A stretch of DNA of 64,000 nt. It comes from Nostoc sp. FACHB-110. Lineage in GTDB: Bacteria; Cyanobacteriota; Cyanobacteriia; Cyanobacteriales; Nostocaceae. The position numbers and the translations under genes were made by a program. Location: positions 1 through 64,000 of the forward strand of contig NZ_JACJRU010000015.1 in assembly GCF_014697425.1 (NCBI RefSeq), read 5' to 3'. The notes beneath the pieces are model-generated. The model ran no database searches and was not told the DNA's origin. It saw nothing but the letters and a program-made list of their open reading frames with translations. How positions within the stretch are numbered: the first letter of the stretch is position 1; every line of letters starts with the position of its first letter. This document shows, in pieces, positions 1 through 9,709 of the stretch.

Positions 1-94
1 AAGGTCACCTGTAGAACACAGGTTCTTAGGCGGTAGGTGGAAGTGCAGTAATGTATGTAGCCGAGCCGTGCTAACAGACCGAGGGCTTGACCTC
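1..94 (+). rRNA. rrl: 23S ribosomal RNA, 3' end (partial)
   Basis: The window opens inside the last helices of 23S rRNA. The stretch ending gagggcttgacctc near 94 is the usual cyanobacterial 3' terminus, which pairs with the GGTCAAG 5' end of the molecule. The body of the gene lies outside the window. A 5S rRNA follows on the same strand, as expected for an rrn operon. Confidence 0.93.
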
Positions 95-229
95 ATACAC
101 AGTTAACAGTCAACAGTTAACAGTTAACTGTCAACTGTCAATACATTGGCAATCATCGCGTTTCTTGCAGTCTTCAGGGTTTTGGATCATTTATCTGATA
201 TCTGATAACTGATAACTGACCACTGTCTT
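95..229 (+). repeat. 23S-5S spacer made of STRR heptamer repeats
   Basis: The spacer between 23S and 5S rRNA is largely short tandem repeats. Positions 100-141 alternate acagtta/acagtca units and then their complements (aactgtc), so they can fold back. Positions 190-220 carry a second set (tgataac/ctgatat). Such heptamer STRRs are typical of heterocystous cyanobacteria. No tRNA is seen in the spacer. Confidence 0.7.
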
Positions 230-348
230 TCCTGGTGCCTATGGCGCGGTGGAACCACACTGATACCTTCCCGAACTCAGAGGTGAAACGCTGCTGCGGC
301 TACGATAGTTGGAGGGTCGCCTCCTGCCACAATTGCTCGACGCCAGGT
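230..348 (+). rRNA. rrf: 5S ribosomal RNA
   Basis: A block of about 119 nt with the 5S hallmarks: the 5' end cctggtg pairs with the 3' end cgccagg, and the conserved ccgaactcag loop lies at 273-282. It is the last gene of the rrn operon whose 23S end is at the window start. A Rho-independent terminator follows 13 nt later. Confidence 0.95.
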
Positions 349-360
349 TTATTCTTTTTC

Positions 361-398
361 AAAAGCCTCTTCTTGGTTATTAGAAGAGGCTTTTGTTA
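361..398 (+). terminator. Rho-independent terminator of the rrn operon
   Basis: aaaagcctcttc and gaagaggctttt form a perfect 12-bp stem with a short loop, followed by tgttatt. It sits just past 5S rRNA. The rest of the gap to 551 holds no gene that I can support. Confidence 0.9.
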
Positions 399-551
399 TT
401 AGGTATGTTTTGTATTACATAACCTCAGTTCTGGTTCAGATTTTGTGGTGGAAACACCAGTTCTGAAAAATCGAACCGCAGAGGAACAGAGATAGCAGAG
501 TTAACGGAGTTTGAGAGGTATTTTAGCCAACCATAGAATCATGCTTTGGTT

Positions 552-1280
552 TTATCCTGAACTTAGGTTATGTAGATGTTTTTCAAAGAATTGCATAAGT
601 TCACGCCACGCATCTTCGGCTGCGGGGTGGTTGTAGTCTGGGCGTTCGTTACAAAAAAAGCCATGCCCTGCATTAGGATAAACTTTTAAGGTATATTCTT
701 TGTTTAGTTCTTGAAAACGAGTTTCGATTTGTCGGATGCGATCGCCTGGAATAAACGGATCTTGACCACCAAAAAATAAATATACTGGTACAGTCATATC
801 CTTGACAGCTTCTATCCACTCATCTAATACCATGCCGTAAAAGGAAGCTGCTGCTGCAATGTAGTTTGATAATTTGCCAGCAGTGAAAAAAGTTAAACCA
901 CCACCCAAACAAAACCCAGTCACACCAATTTTATCTGGATAGACATTTGGCAAAGACTTCAAATACATCAATGCGGCTTTGATGTCATTTTCCATTGGCT
1001 GGCCGAAATCTAACCGCCACATCATAGCCATTGCTGCTTCTACCTCGTCATAGTCAAATTTGTTATTAGGCAATTCTCGGTAGTATAAATCTGGGATCAG
1101 AACTGTATACCCTTCATAGGCAATTCTGACGGCTACATCTCGAAGGTGTGGGGTGATTCCAAACGCCTCCATCAGCAAAAGAATGGCTGGCTGGCTTTGA
1201 GGTTGAGTTGGTGTTACTAAAATAGAGGGCATTTCTCCCGATGGTGTAGGAATCAGCACCTCAATTTGTGCAATTCTCAT
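552..1280 (-). CDS. Dienelactone hydrolase family protein
   Basis: An alpha/beta-hydrolase of the dienelactone hydrolase family, about 242 residues. The nucleophile elbow GFCLGGG carries the family's Cys nucleophile. An acidic residue follows in the FFGGQDPFIP segment, and the His is in NAGHGFFCNE near the C-terminus, completing a Cys-Asp-His triad. Family members hydrolyse dienelactone or other small ester or lactone substrates in the cytoplasm. The substrate here is unknown. I chose the ATG at 1280 because AAGGA lies just upstream. A TTG at 1322 would add 14 residues without an obvious ribosome site. It is divergent from nothing and convergent with the rrn operon, and may be transcribed together with the AraC-type gene upstream of it (94 bp gap). 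Confidence 0.88.
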   Translation of the reverse strand: MRIAQIEVLIPTPSGEMPSILVTPTQPQSQPAILLLMEAFGITPHLRDVAVRIAYEGYTVLIPDLYYRELPNNKFDYDEVEAAMAMMWRLDFGQPMENDIKAALMYLKSLPNVYPDKIGVTGFCLGGGLTFFTAGKLSNYIAAAASFYGMVLDEWIEAVKDMTVPVYLFFGGQDPFIPGDRIRQIETRFQELNKEYTLKVYPNAGHGFFCNERPDYNHPAAEDAWRELMQFFEKHLHNLSSG

Positions 1281-1373
1281 CTTTTCCTTTGCATTCAAAT
1301 CTACTGATAGCTTAAAAAACAAGTAATAAAGAATTCTAGGAAAAAGTTGCGATATTTTAGTAGATTCTTGCGT

Positions 1374-2273
1374 TTAACCTTGCAGAATTTGTTTGGGAGT
1401 TACCCCAAAACGGCGTTTGCAGCACTTTGTCAGGTGACTTTGGTCAGAAAAACCCGTTTGGACTGCGATCTCTGCAATATTCAGTTCGCTATTTTTTAGC
1501 AGATATTTGGCCTTTTCAAGACGACATTGCAGAATATATTGGTGTGGCGTAATTCCCATACATTGCTTAAAAAGTCGGAGAAAATAATAGGGGCTAAGTT
1601 GAGCGATCGCACTTAATTCCCCAAGTTGCAAATTATGATGAAGATGTTCATGGATATATTGTTTTACTTGCTGTAAGGTAGCTGGAGATAAACCATGCGA
1701 GTAAGTAGAAAATTTTGGCTTACTTACACAGTAGTTTCTTAATAAATGAATTGCTAAGGTTGTTTGCAGACTATCAATGAGCAAATTTCCGCCGAGTTTA
1801 CTCAATTCTAATTCTGCTTTTAATGCTGAGAAGATTCCTTGAATAAGTGTATCTGAAATATTCATACACTGAGGCAGCAGTTCGATGCGAGCGCCTGCTA
1901 TCAAATCTTCGCCAAGTTGTTGGAGTAGTGCAGGCTCAATTGCCAAAACCATAAATTCAACTGAAGTGTTCCAGTTACAACGGTGGGAAATCTCTGCTGG
2001 AATGATAGCGATCGCACCCTGTTGGCGGGTTTCATGGTATAATTTACCATCTAACCACCTCTGGCCTGTAGAGTCTCTAGGAAAATTTGCAGAAATAGGT
2101 GCATAAGCAATTACATGCATTGTATGTTGATGTTCAGCAATTTCAAATTTGGGTTGCTGAAAAACTTCAAGATGCAAATTTTTCCAACCGACGCTCGATA
2201 GCACAGAAGGCTCAGGTAGCAGTGAATCTGCGGCATTGGATTGACGGTAATCTAGTTTGACTGCCTTATTCAA
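1374..2273 (-). CDS. AraC family transcriptional regulator
   Basis: A 299-residue regulator. The N-terminal part has cupin-like features (HQHTMHVIAY and a HRCNW strand), suggesting a ligand-binding domain. The C-terminal 100 residues form the double helix-turn-helix of AraC proteins: LSPYYFLRLFKQCMGITPHQ for the first unit and IAVQTGFSDQSHLTKCCKRR followed by FGVTPKQ for the second. The start appears to be TTG at 2273, with no ATG close by, so the N-terminus is uncertain. It lies directly upstream of the dienelactone hydrolase on the same strand, so it may control that gene. The ligand is unknown. Confidence 0.88.
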   Translation of the reverse strand: MNKAVKLDYRQSNAADSLLPEPSVLSSVGWKNLHLEVFQQPKFEIAEHQHTMHVIAYAPISANFPRDSTGQRWLDGKLYHETRQQGAIAIIPAEISHRCNWNTSVEFMVLAIEPALLQQLGEDLIAGARIELLPQCMNISDTLIQGIFSALKAELELSKLGGNLLIDSLQTTLAIHLLRNYCVSKPKFSTYSHGLSPATLQQVKQYIHEHLHHNLQLGELSAIAQLSPYYFLRLFKQCMGITPHQYILQCRLEKAKYLLKNSELNIAEIAVQTGFSDQSHLTKCCKRRFGVTPKQILQG

Positions 2274-2690
2274 AATTTTTGCTGCCCTTACTCTCTACCC
2301 AGTAAAGTTGCCACGAGTCTACTCTCTAAATAGCTATACGATCAGTTTAACTAATCATACGTGGCAATTACAGCAGAATTTAGGGGGGAGATTAATTTCT
2401 CTAACTAGCGCGCGAGAACTCAATTGTTTACTTCACTTACGTGAAACTAGTTGTCAGATTAATTGCTATACAACTTGAAAGTGATGCAGGTTATCTAGTT
2501 AAGTGCTGTATTAGTAAATAAATATCAATTTCTATCAATTTAAATTTACCCTATTATCATGAATAATTTATTTTTTCCCAACAGCAGTAGTTTTTATAAA
2601 AACATCATAAACTGATTAATATCTGCCCATAAATTATGTTGGTACTCACACAATTATTGGCATTTATGTAGTACGCATTGCTAAATTTAC

Positions 2691-4211
2691 TTGTTAAACT
2701 TTAAGTTAGATACAGATTATGATCAGTCACTTAAATTAGAATTAATGAATCAACAGGTAAAATCAATTCGAGTTGCTTGGTGTAGTTTACTAGATTTGCC
2801 TCGTTCTAAAATTACTCACCTCAATTTCGAGTGGATTAAAATTGATATCACCGACCTATCAGAGATAAACGTTGATGTCGTTGTCCTCGATATCAAGACT
2901 TGTGAGAACTCAGAAAAAGCCAAGCATATATACAATAATATTCATTTACCTACAGTATTTATAGTAGATACAATTGAGCAAGAATCAGCGGTTCTTTGTT
3001 GGTTAGAGGCAGGCGATGAAACTTGTCAATATGATGCAATTGAGCAGCAAATAGTTTTGCGTTTGCAGCGTAGCATTTGGCATAATCAGCAAAAACATTT
3101 GTTTAACCTTGATAAACTTACAGGAATTGCTAATTTTCGCAAGTTTAATGATTATGTAATCCAGCTTTTAACCTCTAATGAAGAAGTAGAGCCTATATCT
3201 TTGATTTACTTAGATATTGATCGATTTAAGTTTATTAATGATAGTCATGGTCATACTGTAGGAGATTACATACTCCAAGAAATTGGACAAATTCTACAAA
3301 AGTATTCACTGGGAGCAGGTATTGTGGCTCGCACTGGTGGTGATAAATTTGCTATTTGCTTACGTGGTAGTATTGAACAAGGTAAAGCATTTGCAGAATT
3401 TTTGCGTAATCAAATCCAAACCCATCAATTTCAGCTAGATGCAATATCTTGTATTCATGTAACCGCTTCATTTGGCGTAGTTGCAATGCCAGGACATTCT
3501 TCTGTTGAGCAATTATGGCAAGAAATCAATCAATGTGTCTATGCTGCCAAGCAAAAAGGACGTAACCAAGTTGTCACCAGTGAAGAATTTGATGCTATTG
3601 CCAACGCTTCCGGACAGGACAAGCTCATCACTGATTTTGAGCATCGAATTCGAGTGACGGCGGAGAGGATGATAAATGAGATGGTACTTAAGGCCAGCCG
3701 TCTAGCTAACAAGTACCGCACAGAAGCAGAACACGATGGACTAACAGAAGTTTTTAACCGTCGATATCTTGACAGATTACTATCACGAGAAATCGAAAAG
3801 TGTTACAAGCATAAGCAAAAGCTGACAATTCTACTTCTGGATTTGGATCATTTTGGAGAAGTGAATCGAACCTACGGTTTTCCTACTGGCGATCAAGCTT
3901 TAAGAACTGCTGCACAGATATTTCAAACTAACGTTAGAGCAGGAGATTGGGTTGCACGCTACGGAGGAGAGGAATTTTGTATTGTCATGTCCAATACTGA
4001 CTTACAGACAGGATGTCAAATAGCTGAAAGAATTCGCCAAGCTCTAAGTCAGCAAATTGTCACTGCTTATAATGGTCAACAGTTTCGACTAACTACGAGT
4101 ATTGGGGTTGTCGAACTGATAGATGAAAAAAACCTTGTATCTTTATTACAGCGGGTCAGCGATCAAGTAAGAAAAGCCAAGACAAACGGACGCAATCAAA
4201 TCTGCTTTTAA
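2691..4211 (+). CDS. Double-GGDEF signalling protein with receiver-like N-terminus
   Basis: 506 residues. Residues about 25-130 look like a degenerate receiver domain (DVVVLDI, then FIVDT), without a convincing full phospho-acceptor set. Two GGDEF-type domains follow. The first (about 140-300) has TGGDKF, so the key Glu of GGDEF is Lys and it is probably not catalytic. The second (about 345-505) has YGGEEF, which matches an active diguanylate cyclase signature. The protein therefore probably makes cyclic di-GMP from the second domain. The start shown is TTG. An ATG at 2745 (MNQQVKS) is an alternative, and neither has a strong ribosome site. Confidence 0.85.
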   Translation: MLNFKLDTDYDQSLKLELMNQQVKSIRVAWCSLLDLPRSKITHLNFEWIKIDITDLSEINVDVVVLDIKTCENSEKAKHIYNNIHLPTVFIVDTIEQESAVLCWLEAGDETCQYDAIEQQIVLRLQRSIWHNQQKHLFNLDKLTGIANFRKFNDYVIQLLTSNEEVEPISLIYLDIDRFKFINDSHGHTVGDYILQEIGQILQKYSLGAGIVARTGGDKFAICLRGSIEQGKAFAEFLRNQIQTHQFQLDAISCIHVTASFGVVAMPGHSSVEQLWQEINQCVYAAKQKGRNQVVTSEEFDAIANASGQDKLITDFEHRIRVTAERMINEMVLKASRLANKYRTEAEHDGLTEVFNRRYLDRLLSREIEKCYKHKQKLTILLLDLDHFGEVNRTYGFPTGDQALRTAAQIFQTNVRAGDWVARYGGEEFCIVMSNTDLQTGCQIAERIRQALSQQIVTAYNGQQFRLTTSIGVVELIDEKNLVSLLQRVSDQVRKAKTNGRNQICF

Positions 4212-4245
4212 TAACTCTGTCATATTTCTAGGGAAAATAAAATTT

Positions 4246-4416
4246 TCAACCTGATATAGGAATCTCGATTATAAATTCTGTACCTTCGCTTAATACAGAA
4301 TGACAACTTAATTTACCGCCGTGGTTTTCTTCCACAATTTGCCGCGCGATCGCCAGCCTTAATTCAGTTCCTTTACCTACAGTCACACTTTTTGTGCTAC
4401 ATTCATTGTCTGAAAA
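4246..4416 (-). pseudogene. Remnant of a histidine kinase C-terminus
   Basis: Translating the minus strand gives a 56-codon open stretch ending in TGA at 4246-4248. It reads VGKGTELRLAIARQIVEENH, then GGKLSCHS and GTEFIIEIPIS. This is the end of a HATPase_c domain: degenerate G2 box (GTGLGL became GTELRL), the IVEEHGG helix and the final GTEF strand. It is cut at the 5' side by a stop at about 4417 and has no HisKA domain or start. It is a decayed kinase fragment beside the GGDEF gene. Confidence 0.72.
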
Positions 4417-4774
4417 TCACAAGTCATTTCTTCCTAAAATAGGTCTTTGACTTGCTGCGTTGTTGTTGCTGAATGATAAAAAGCGGCTAAAAAAGACCTC
4501 TATAATAGACAAATTTCTAACATTAAAGGGGTCAAAAGTCGCTGGTATAAATTTGAATGTTGTTGTTTGTCTAACCTGATTTCTTTACCCATTATTTTCT
4601 GCGTATAATTACTGCTGCGTTTTTAAAGACGAGGGTTTTGGGCGAGGTCTAAATGCTCGTCCAAAACCAGTCTCTGTTACCTTTTAAGCAGATTGTAGAT
4701 TTTAAATTGAAAATTACTAGCCACGTCTAGTTTTATTTCACTATCTGTCACCATTAATTTTCAATTTAGTCTGA
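4417..4774. other. Gene-free gap with a strong hairpin
   Basis: No gene can be supported here. Positions 4634-4668 form a long imperfect hairpin: ggttttgg and cgag pair with ctcg and ccaaaacc around a 9-nt loop. aggtcttt (4441-4448) is matched by aaagacct (near 4492). The gap probably holds decayed sequence between the kinase remnant and the small RHH gene. Confidence 0.4.
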
Positions 4775-4942
4775 CTATTTGTGATCTGCATTCAGAATTT
4801 CGTCAATAGTCAAAGAACGAATTAGCTCTCGAATTACATCTGTTCCCGGCCGCCCTGTATTTGAACAATATTTTTCTAATTTTTCGGCTTCGCCCGATGT
4901 GAGATTAATTGTTAATCTTTTAACAGCCCATTTCTTATTCAT
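4775..4942 (-). CDS. Small ribbon-helix-helix DNA-binding protein
   Basis: A 55-residue protein beginning MNKKWAVKRLTINLTSGEAE. The pattern of a basic N-terminal beta strand (VKRLTINL), a helix with EAEKLEKYC and a second helix (GTDVIRELIRSLT) matches CopG/Arc-like ribbon-helix-helix proteins. Such small proteins are usually repressors, antitoxins or plasmid regulators. No toxin gene lies beside it. No strong ribosome site is visible, so expression is uncertain. Confidence 0.65.
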   Translation of the reverse strand: MNKKWAVKRLTINLTSGEAEKLEKYCSNTGRPGTDVIRELIRSLTIDEILNADHK

Positions 4943-5299
4943 AAATGTACTATTATTTTTGAAACTACTCTTTTACTATCAATCAATTAAGTTGCTATTA
5001 CAATGATAAAAATAAGGAGATTAGCTTTAAGAAGCAGTAAAGAAGCATTTAGCAACCTTGAAAGTAAGATGAAGTACGTAAGTTAGTTGCTAACACTAAT
5101 AATTTTCAGAAGCTGTGCTGAAGAATTAGGTTATACCAATTTTTTATAGTTATAGATAGACGCCCTCTTGTGTTACTTCCCATAGAGAAAAATCTGAAAT
5201 CCTTGCTGCATAATGTTTTTATCATAAAGCTTTGTTTCCGGAGAGTGACAGAAGAAGGATAAGAGGCAATAATGCTTTCTCTTGCCTGTTGCCTGTTAT
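4943..5299. other. Gene-free gap
   Basis: About 360 bp between the small RHH gene and the 3' end of sbcC. It is AT-rich, with no recognisable gene, RNA or repeat. Confidence 0.4.
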
Positions 5300-8200
5300 C
5301 TAAACCAACAACCTGATCTGTGAACCTTCCTGGCTCTTATTCACCTCAATTCGGGCTTGGAAGGCTTCTTTGAGGTGGGGCATATGGGTAACGGTGAGAA
5401 TACAGGCAAAGTCAGAAGCGATCGCATTGATAGCAGCAATCAGGCGATCGCATCCTTCGGCATCCTGTGTACCAAAGCCTTCATCGACAATGAGCATTTG
5501 CAAAGCCGCCCCCGCCCTTTGTGCTAATAATTTCGCCATCGCCAAGCGGATGGCAAAGTTAATTCTAAAGGCTTCGCCGCCAGAATAAGTTTCGTAGGCG
5601 CGGGTTCCTTGAGCATCGGCAATTAATATATCTAAGGTATCTATCAGCTTGGCATTTTTTTTACTCGATTTACCGCTGCGTCCAGCTTTTTGCGTAACAA
5701 ATTGTACGTGCAGCTGGTTGGCACTCAGTCGCGCTAAAAGTTGATTTGTCTCTGCTTCTAGCTGTGGCAACACGTTTTCAATCATCAAAGCTTGGATACC
5801 ATTTTTACCAAAAGCTTGGGCTAATTCGTGGTAAACACGGTACTCGCGTTTACAAGCTTGCAACTGTTGTTGTTGTTCTTCGTACTGAACTTGCAAAGTT
5901 TCTAGCTGGAGAGCCAGTTGTTCTAAGCGCCCTAACTTGGCGATTTGCTCGTCGAGTTGTCGTCTGCGGATAGCTAACTGCTGTTCTAAAGCTTGGATTT
6001 GCTCGATGGGGTTGGCTGACTGTGCTAGTTGCTGGACAATCTCATCAATTTGACTGGCGAGTTGTTGGCGTTCGTTTAACCGTGCAATTTTAGAGGCTTC
6101 TAACTCTTGCAATCGTGCTTGTAGCTGCGGATATTGTTGTTGGGCTGACAACAACTGTTGATAGCGTAACTGCCATGCTTGGGCTTGGCGGATAGCTTGA
6201 CGTAAATTATTGTGTTGCTCAGAACTGTAAGCAATTTCGGCAATTTGACGCTCTAGAGCGGCGATTTGCCTAGCACACTCAGAATCAGTTTGCTCTTGCT
6301 TGATTTTGGTGTGTAGTTGAGTAATGGCTGTTTCTAATTCTGGTTTGCGCGCTGCTAGTTGGCTTTGGCGTTTGAGCGCATCTTTAATTTGCTGGAGTTT
6401 AATTTCTGCCCAGCGCCATCTTTCAACTTCACTCCGCGCTAAGGCATGGTCTTGCTCATTGTAATTTAATTGTTGCAGATATGCTTGTACTTGCTGTAGT
6501 TCTTGCTGTTTATCTTGGGCGTAATCACCAGTTTGGAGCGATCGCTCTAAATGTTCTCTTTCTTGTGCTAGTTGTTGTAACTGTTCTTCGGCATCACTGG
6601 TTGATTCTAGTTGAGCCGCTAATTGTCCGCGCTGTTCCCGCAAAGAGTCATAGGGAGCTAAGTTTTGCGATACTTCTCGATATTTCTGCCGCAGTACTTG
6701 AATTTCTCGATCTGTACAAGCCAATTGTTCGCGGAATACCCACAATTGTTCCTCAGTGTCTTTGTATTCTGCTTTGGTTTTATCAGCAACCCGATTCCAG
6801 TGGTGTTCATCCAAAGGACGCTCACACAACGGACAAATCGCGTCTGGGTTGCGAAGCATTTGCAGTTTTTGATCTAATTCGCCTAATAACCTTTCATATT
6901 CCCTTTGCTGGGCTTGTAGTCGTTCAATAAAGTGTCGTCTTTCCTGTCCTTTTTCTTGAATTCGTTGTAGGTAAACTTTATCTTTTTCCATTTGCTCAAT
7001 CTGCATCGCCACCGCCATCACAGCTTGTTGGATTTGGGGTTGGCGTTGAGAAGAGCGTTGCAGTTGGTTTTGGGTAGCTTGTATTTGTTCTAATCTGGCT
7101 ACTAAACTAGCTTGAATTCTATCTAGGTGACTTTGCAAACTTTGTCGCTGTTGCAATAATGGCGAGACTTGCATTTGCAACTCATCTAACTGGGTAACGC
7201 GACGGCGTGCGGCGTTGAGTTGTCCTAAAGCGGCTTCAACTTCTCCTGATTTACTCAAGGTGTGTTGAATTTCTTGTTCTTGCTGTGCTAAAGCTTCGAG
7301 TTGCGCTTGGGTTTGTTGTAATTGCCTTTCAATTTCTTGAATTTGCTTAGATAGCTGTTGTTGCTTTTGTTGACGGAGTGCAGTGGCACGGGTATGTTCT
7401 TCAAATTTGGCAGCAAAAGCTTCTTCTTGTGCTTGTAGGCTTTGATAATGGGCGTAACCGTTTTTGATTTCCGCTTCTTGATTTAAGAGGGCTGCTAATT
7501 CTGCAAGTTGGGTTTTGACTGCTGATTGCTCTTGGTGGAGGCGATCGCAATCTTGCGTTAAATTCTGATATTGTTGCCTAACAAAGCCTAATTGCTGTTC
7601 CCAATTTTGCCGTTGGTGCTGGACAACCTGCAAACTTTGCAATTGAATATTGTCAAAAGCTTGCACTTGTTGGAGTTGATTGAGTTCAAGTTCTAATTCT
7701 GCTCTTTGAGTGGCTGTGGTTTCGCGTTGTTGTAGTTGGCTTTTAATTGATTCCAAAGAACGCTCTAATTCTTCCGCTCTGGCTTTAAATTGACGCGCAG
7801 ATTCTTTGGCGCGTTCTTCCAAATCATCATACTGCGTCAGCTTTAATAATTCTGCTAAGATTTCCTTGCGTTCTGTGGGGCGTTTGAGCATGAATTCATC
7901 AGCCCGGCCTTGACGCAAATAAGCAGAATTAATAAAAGTATCGTAATCTAGCTTGATATGTTCTAAAATCAAATCCTGCGTTGCCCTAACTCCTTTACCA
8001 GTGAGGGGGCGAAACCCAGAAGGTGTTTCGATTTGAAATTCTAGAACGCTAGTTGAGCCACGAACTCTGGTGCGAATGACGCGATACTTTTGCTGGTTAA
8101 CTTGAAAAGTGAAATCAACGCGAACTTCTTTTGCACCCGAATGGATGACATCATCTTCGGTTGAAGCTCGACTTTCACCCCAAATTGCCCATGTAATAGC

Positions 8201-8326
8201 TTCGAGCAGAGATGATTTTCCTGCACCATTGGAACCACAAATACAAGCCGTATGCAAACCACGAAAATCTAAAGTGGCATCACGGTAACTTAGGAAGTTT
8301 TTGAGGATAAGTTGTACTGGGATCAT
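5300..8326 (-). CDS. sbcC: Exonuclease SbcCD subunit C (SMC-like ATPase)
   Basis: 1008 residues with Rad50/SbcC architecture. The N-terminal Walker A is GSNGAGKSS at residues 31-39. A very long Gln-rich coiled coil follows, interrupted near residue 497 by the zinc hook CPLC. The C-terminal lobe has an ABC signature (YSGGEAFRINFAIRLAMAKL) and Walker B with D-loop (LIVDEGFGTQD, about residue 942). With SbcD it forms an ATP-dependent nuclease that opens hairpins and processes double-strand ends. Its partner gene is not adjacent: sbcD lies about 14 kb away on the other strand. Confidence 0.95.
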   Translation of the reverse strand: MIPVQLILKNFLSYRDATLDFRGLHTACICGSNGAGKSSLLEAITWAIWGESRASTEDDVIHSGAKEVRVDFTFQVNQQKYRVIRTRVRGSTSVLEFQIETPSGFRPLTGKGVRATQDLILEHIKLDYDTFINSAYLRQGRADEFMLKRPTERKEILAELLKLTQYDDLEERAKESARQFKARAEELERSLESIKSQLQQRETTATQRAELELELNQLQQVQAFDNIQLQSLQVVQHQRQNWEQQLGFVRQQYQNLTQDCDRLHQEQSAVKTQLAELAALLNQEAEIKNGYAHYQSLQAQEEAFAAKFEEHTRATALRQQKQQQLSKQIQEIERQLQQTQAQLEALAQQEQEIQHTLSKSGEVEAALGQLNAARRRVTQLDELQMQVSPLLQQRQSLQSHLDRIQASLVARLEQIQATQNQLQRSSQRQPQIQQAVMAVAMQIEQMEKDKVYLQRIQEKGQERRHFIERLQAQQREYERLLGELDQKLQMLRNPDAICPLCERPLDEHHWNRVADKTKAEYKDTEEQLWVFREQLACTDREIQVLRQKYREVSQNLAPYDSLREQRGQLAAQLESTSDAEEQLQQLAQEREHLERSLQTGDYAQDKQQELQQVQAYLQQLNYNEQDHALARSEVERWRWAEIKLQQIKDALKRQSQLAARKPELETAITQLHTKIKQEQTDSECARQIAALERQIAEIAYSSEQHNNLRQAIRQAQAWQLRYQQLLSAQQQYPQLQARLQELEASKIARLNERQQLASQIDEIVQQLAQSANPIEQIQALEQQLAIRRRQLDEQIAKLGRLEQLALQLETLQVQYEEQQQQLQACKREYRVYHELAQAFGKNGIQALMIENVLPQLEAETNQLLARLSANQLHVQFVTQKAGRSGKSSKKNAKLIDTLDILIADAQGTRAYETYSGGEAFRINFAIRLAMAKLLAQRAGAALQMLIVDEGFGTQDAEGCDRLIAAINAIASDFACILTVTHMPHLKEAFQARIEVNKSQEGSQIRLLV

Positions 8327-8851
8327 TGAGGCTATAGCGCCACATCTACGATTTGATTAAATAGCAGTACAGATGCACTCTTGTTAGTTTAACTAGGTGT
8401 TTATCAGGATTCTAGTCTTAATGTCGGTAATTTTACGAAAATTAACAATATTATGAGCGAGTTTTTCCTTCTTGGCAAATTATTTTGCGCCTCTGCAAAG
8501 AAAAAAGAAACTTTCAGTAGGTTGAATTTGTATGATTTTTAACGCGGAGGCTCGCGGAGGTCAACGCAAAGTGACGCGAAGTATTTGTTTAAGTTTTTAC
8601 TATGAATTTATCAGGCATATATTTAGAGTTTAGATTTAAATCAAAATGCTGATTGGAACAACACTCACAAATTTGCGTCAAGCTGTATATAAATATTAGT
8701 TGATTGAGGCATTTTAGCAATAACAATACTCCTCATAATTCAAGATGTATTACGTGGGGAATATGCCGAAAGAGAGTTCCCAAACGAGTCAGAAACAATC
8801 TCAGTAATGCCTCGTCATTACACACGATACAAAAATCAACGTAATCTTGTT
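8327..8851. other. Gap between divergent sbcC and an exported-protein gene
   Basis: No gene seen. Around 8541-8580 lies a purine-rich acgcggaggctcgcggagg stretch of the kind found dispersed in Nostocales intergenic DNA. The region must hold the promoters of both flanking genes. No clear consensus was recognised. An open frame continues upstream of 8852 to 8807 but adds a non-signal-like N-terminus. Confidence 0.4.
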
Positions 8852-9550
8852 ATGACACACCTTTATCGCATCAAAACTGGAACTGCTGCATTCATGGCAA
8901 TGGCACTAACTACAGGTGCGATCGCTCCCATGATTGCGTTAGCTCCGGCACAAGCACAATATAATATAGGGCAGTCACGCTCAACTACTATTCCGGCTAA
9001 TGTGACGTTACCAGTCACTTACGAAAAAGAAAAAGTTGTGGTTAAGCCTGGGGAAAGTATGTCTCTCAAGCTGCGAATAGCTAATGACATTATTGATAGA
9101 AGTAGAAATGTCTTAATTCCGGCTCAGACTGAAGTTATCGGTAGACTAGAACCTGTAGATTTATACGGTAGAGATAGCAACAGCAATAATCAAAATACAA
9201 AAGGTGTAAGGTTTGTCGCATCAGAATTAGTTTTTCCTTCTGGACGTAGGCTGCCAATTAATGCACGTTCTAAAACAATCACCGAAACTGAAAGAATTAG
9301 CAAAGGTGCTAACACTGGTCAAATTTTAACAGACGCAGCGATCGGTGCAGGTGCAGCTACGGTAATTTCACTGTTAACTGGCAACAAGAGGGTAGAAGTC
9401 TTAGAACCTGTGGCTGGTGGTGCTGTAGGTGCAGCAGCAAGTGTATTATTGCGAAAAAATCAAGCTGATGTTTTTGTTCTCAGACCAGAACAAGATTTGG
9501 ATATCACACTAACCAGCAATTTGGTCATATCGCGCAATAGCACTTATTAA
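8852..9550 (+). CDS. Exported protein with VirB10/TrbI-like strand module
   Basis: About 232 residues starting MTHLYRIKTGTAAFMAMALT. The N-terminus is a signal peptide ending around ALAPAQAQ. I place the start at the ATG at 8852, because the 15 residues from 8807 to it would spoil the signal peptide. The middle has VLIPAQTEVIGRL and RFVASELVFPSG, a strand pattern resembling the IPxGT...G segment of VirB10/TrbI proteins. A glycine/alanine-rich hydrophobic stretch (about 160-205) comes next, then a terminal strand DLDITLTSNLVIS. The SLH protein at 10868 carries the same C-terminal module, so the two are paralogous over about 170 residues. Function unknown, probably envelope-associated. Confidence 0.7.
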   Translation: MTHLYRIKTGTAAFMAMALTTGAIAPMIALAPAQAQYNIGQSRSTTIPANVTLPVTYEKEKVVVKPGESMSLKLRIANDIIDRSRNVLIPAQTEVIGRLEPVDLYGRDSNSNNQNTKGVRFVASELVFPSGRRLPINARSKTITETERISKGANTGQILTDAAIGAGAATVISLLTGNKRVEVLEPVAGGAVGAAASVLLRKNQADVFVLRPEQDLDITLTSNLVISRNSTY

Positions 9551-9587
9551 CTGAAATTTCCGTCGTGAATTTAATCAAATTGCATGA

Positions 9588-9620
9588 GCGATCGCCTTTA
9601 ATAATATAGAGTGCGATCGC
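9588..9620. repeat. Paired HIP1 octamers
   Basis: Two GCGATCGC sites (9588-9595, 9613-9620) lie 17 nt apart in intergenic DNA. The flanking A and T extend them to a 9-bp inverted pair that can form a hairpin 40 nt after the upstream stop codon. Confidence 0.55.
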
Positions 9621-9709
9621 TTCACTTTATAGATACAAAACTTTACATTCCCACAAATATTTCATCTAGATATTGCCTGATCTAATAGTGGGATATAGCC
9701 ATGTTAAGT

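Noticed and set aside
6481..6930. A 149-residue hydrophobic frame on the plus strand inside sbcC
   Set aside because: Antisense to the Gln/Leu-rich coiled coil of sbcC. Antisense of CAG/TTG-rich coiled coil commonly yields long Val/Leu frames.
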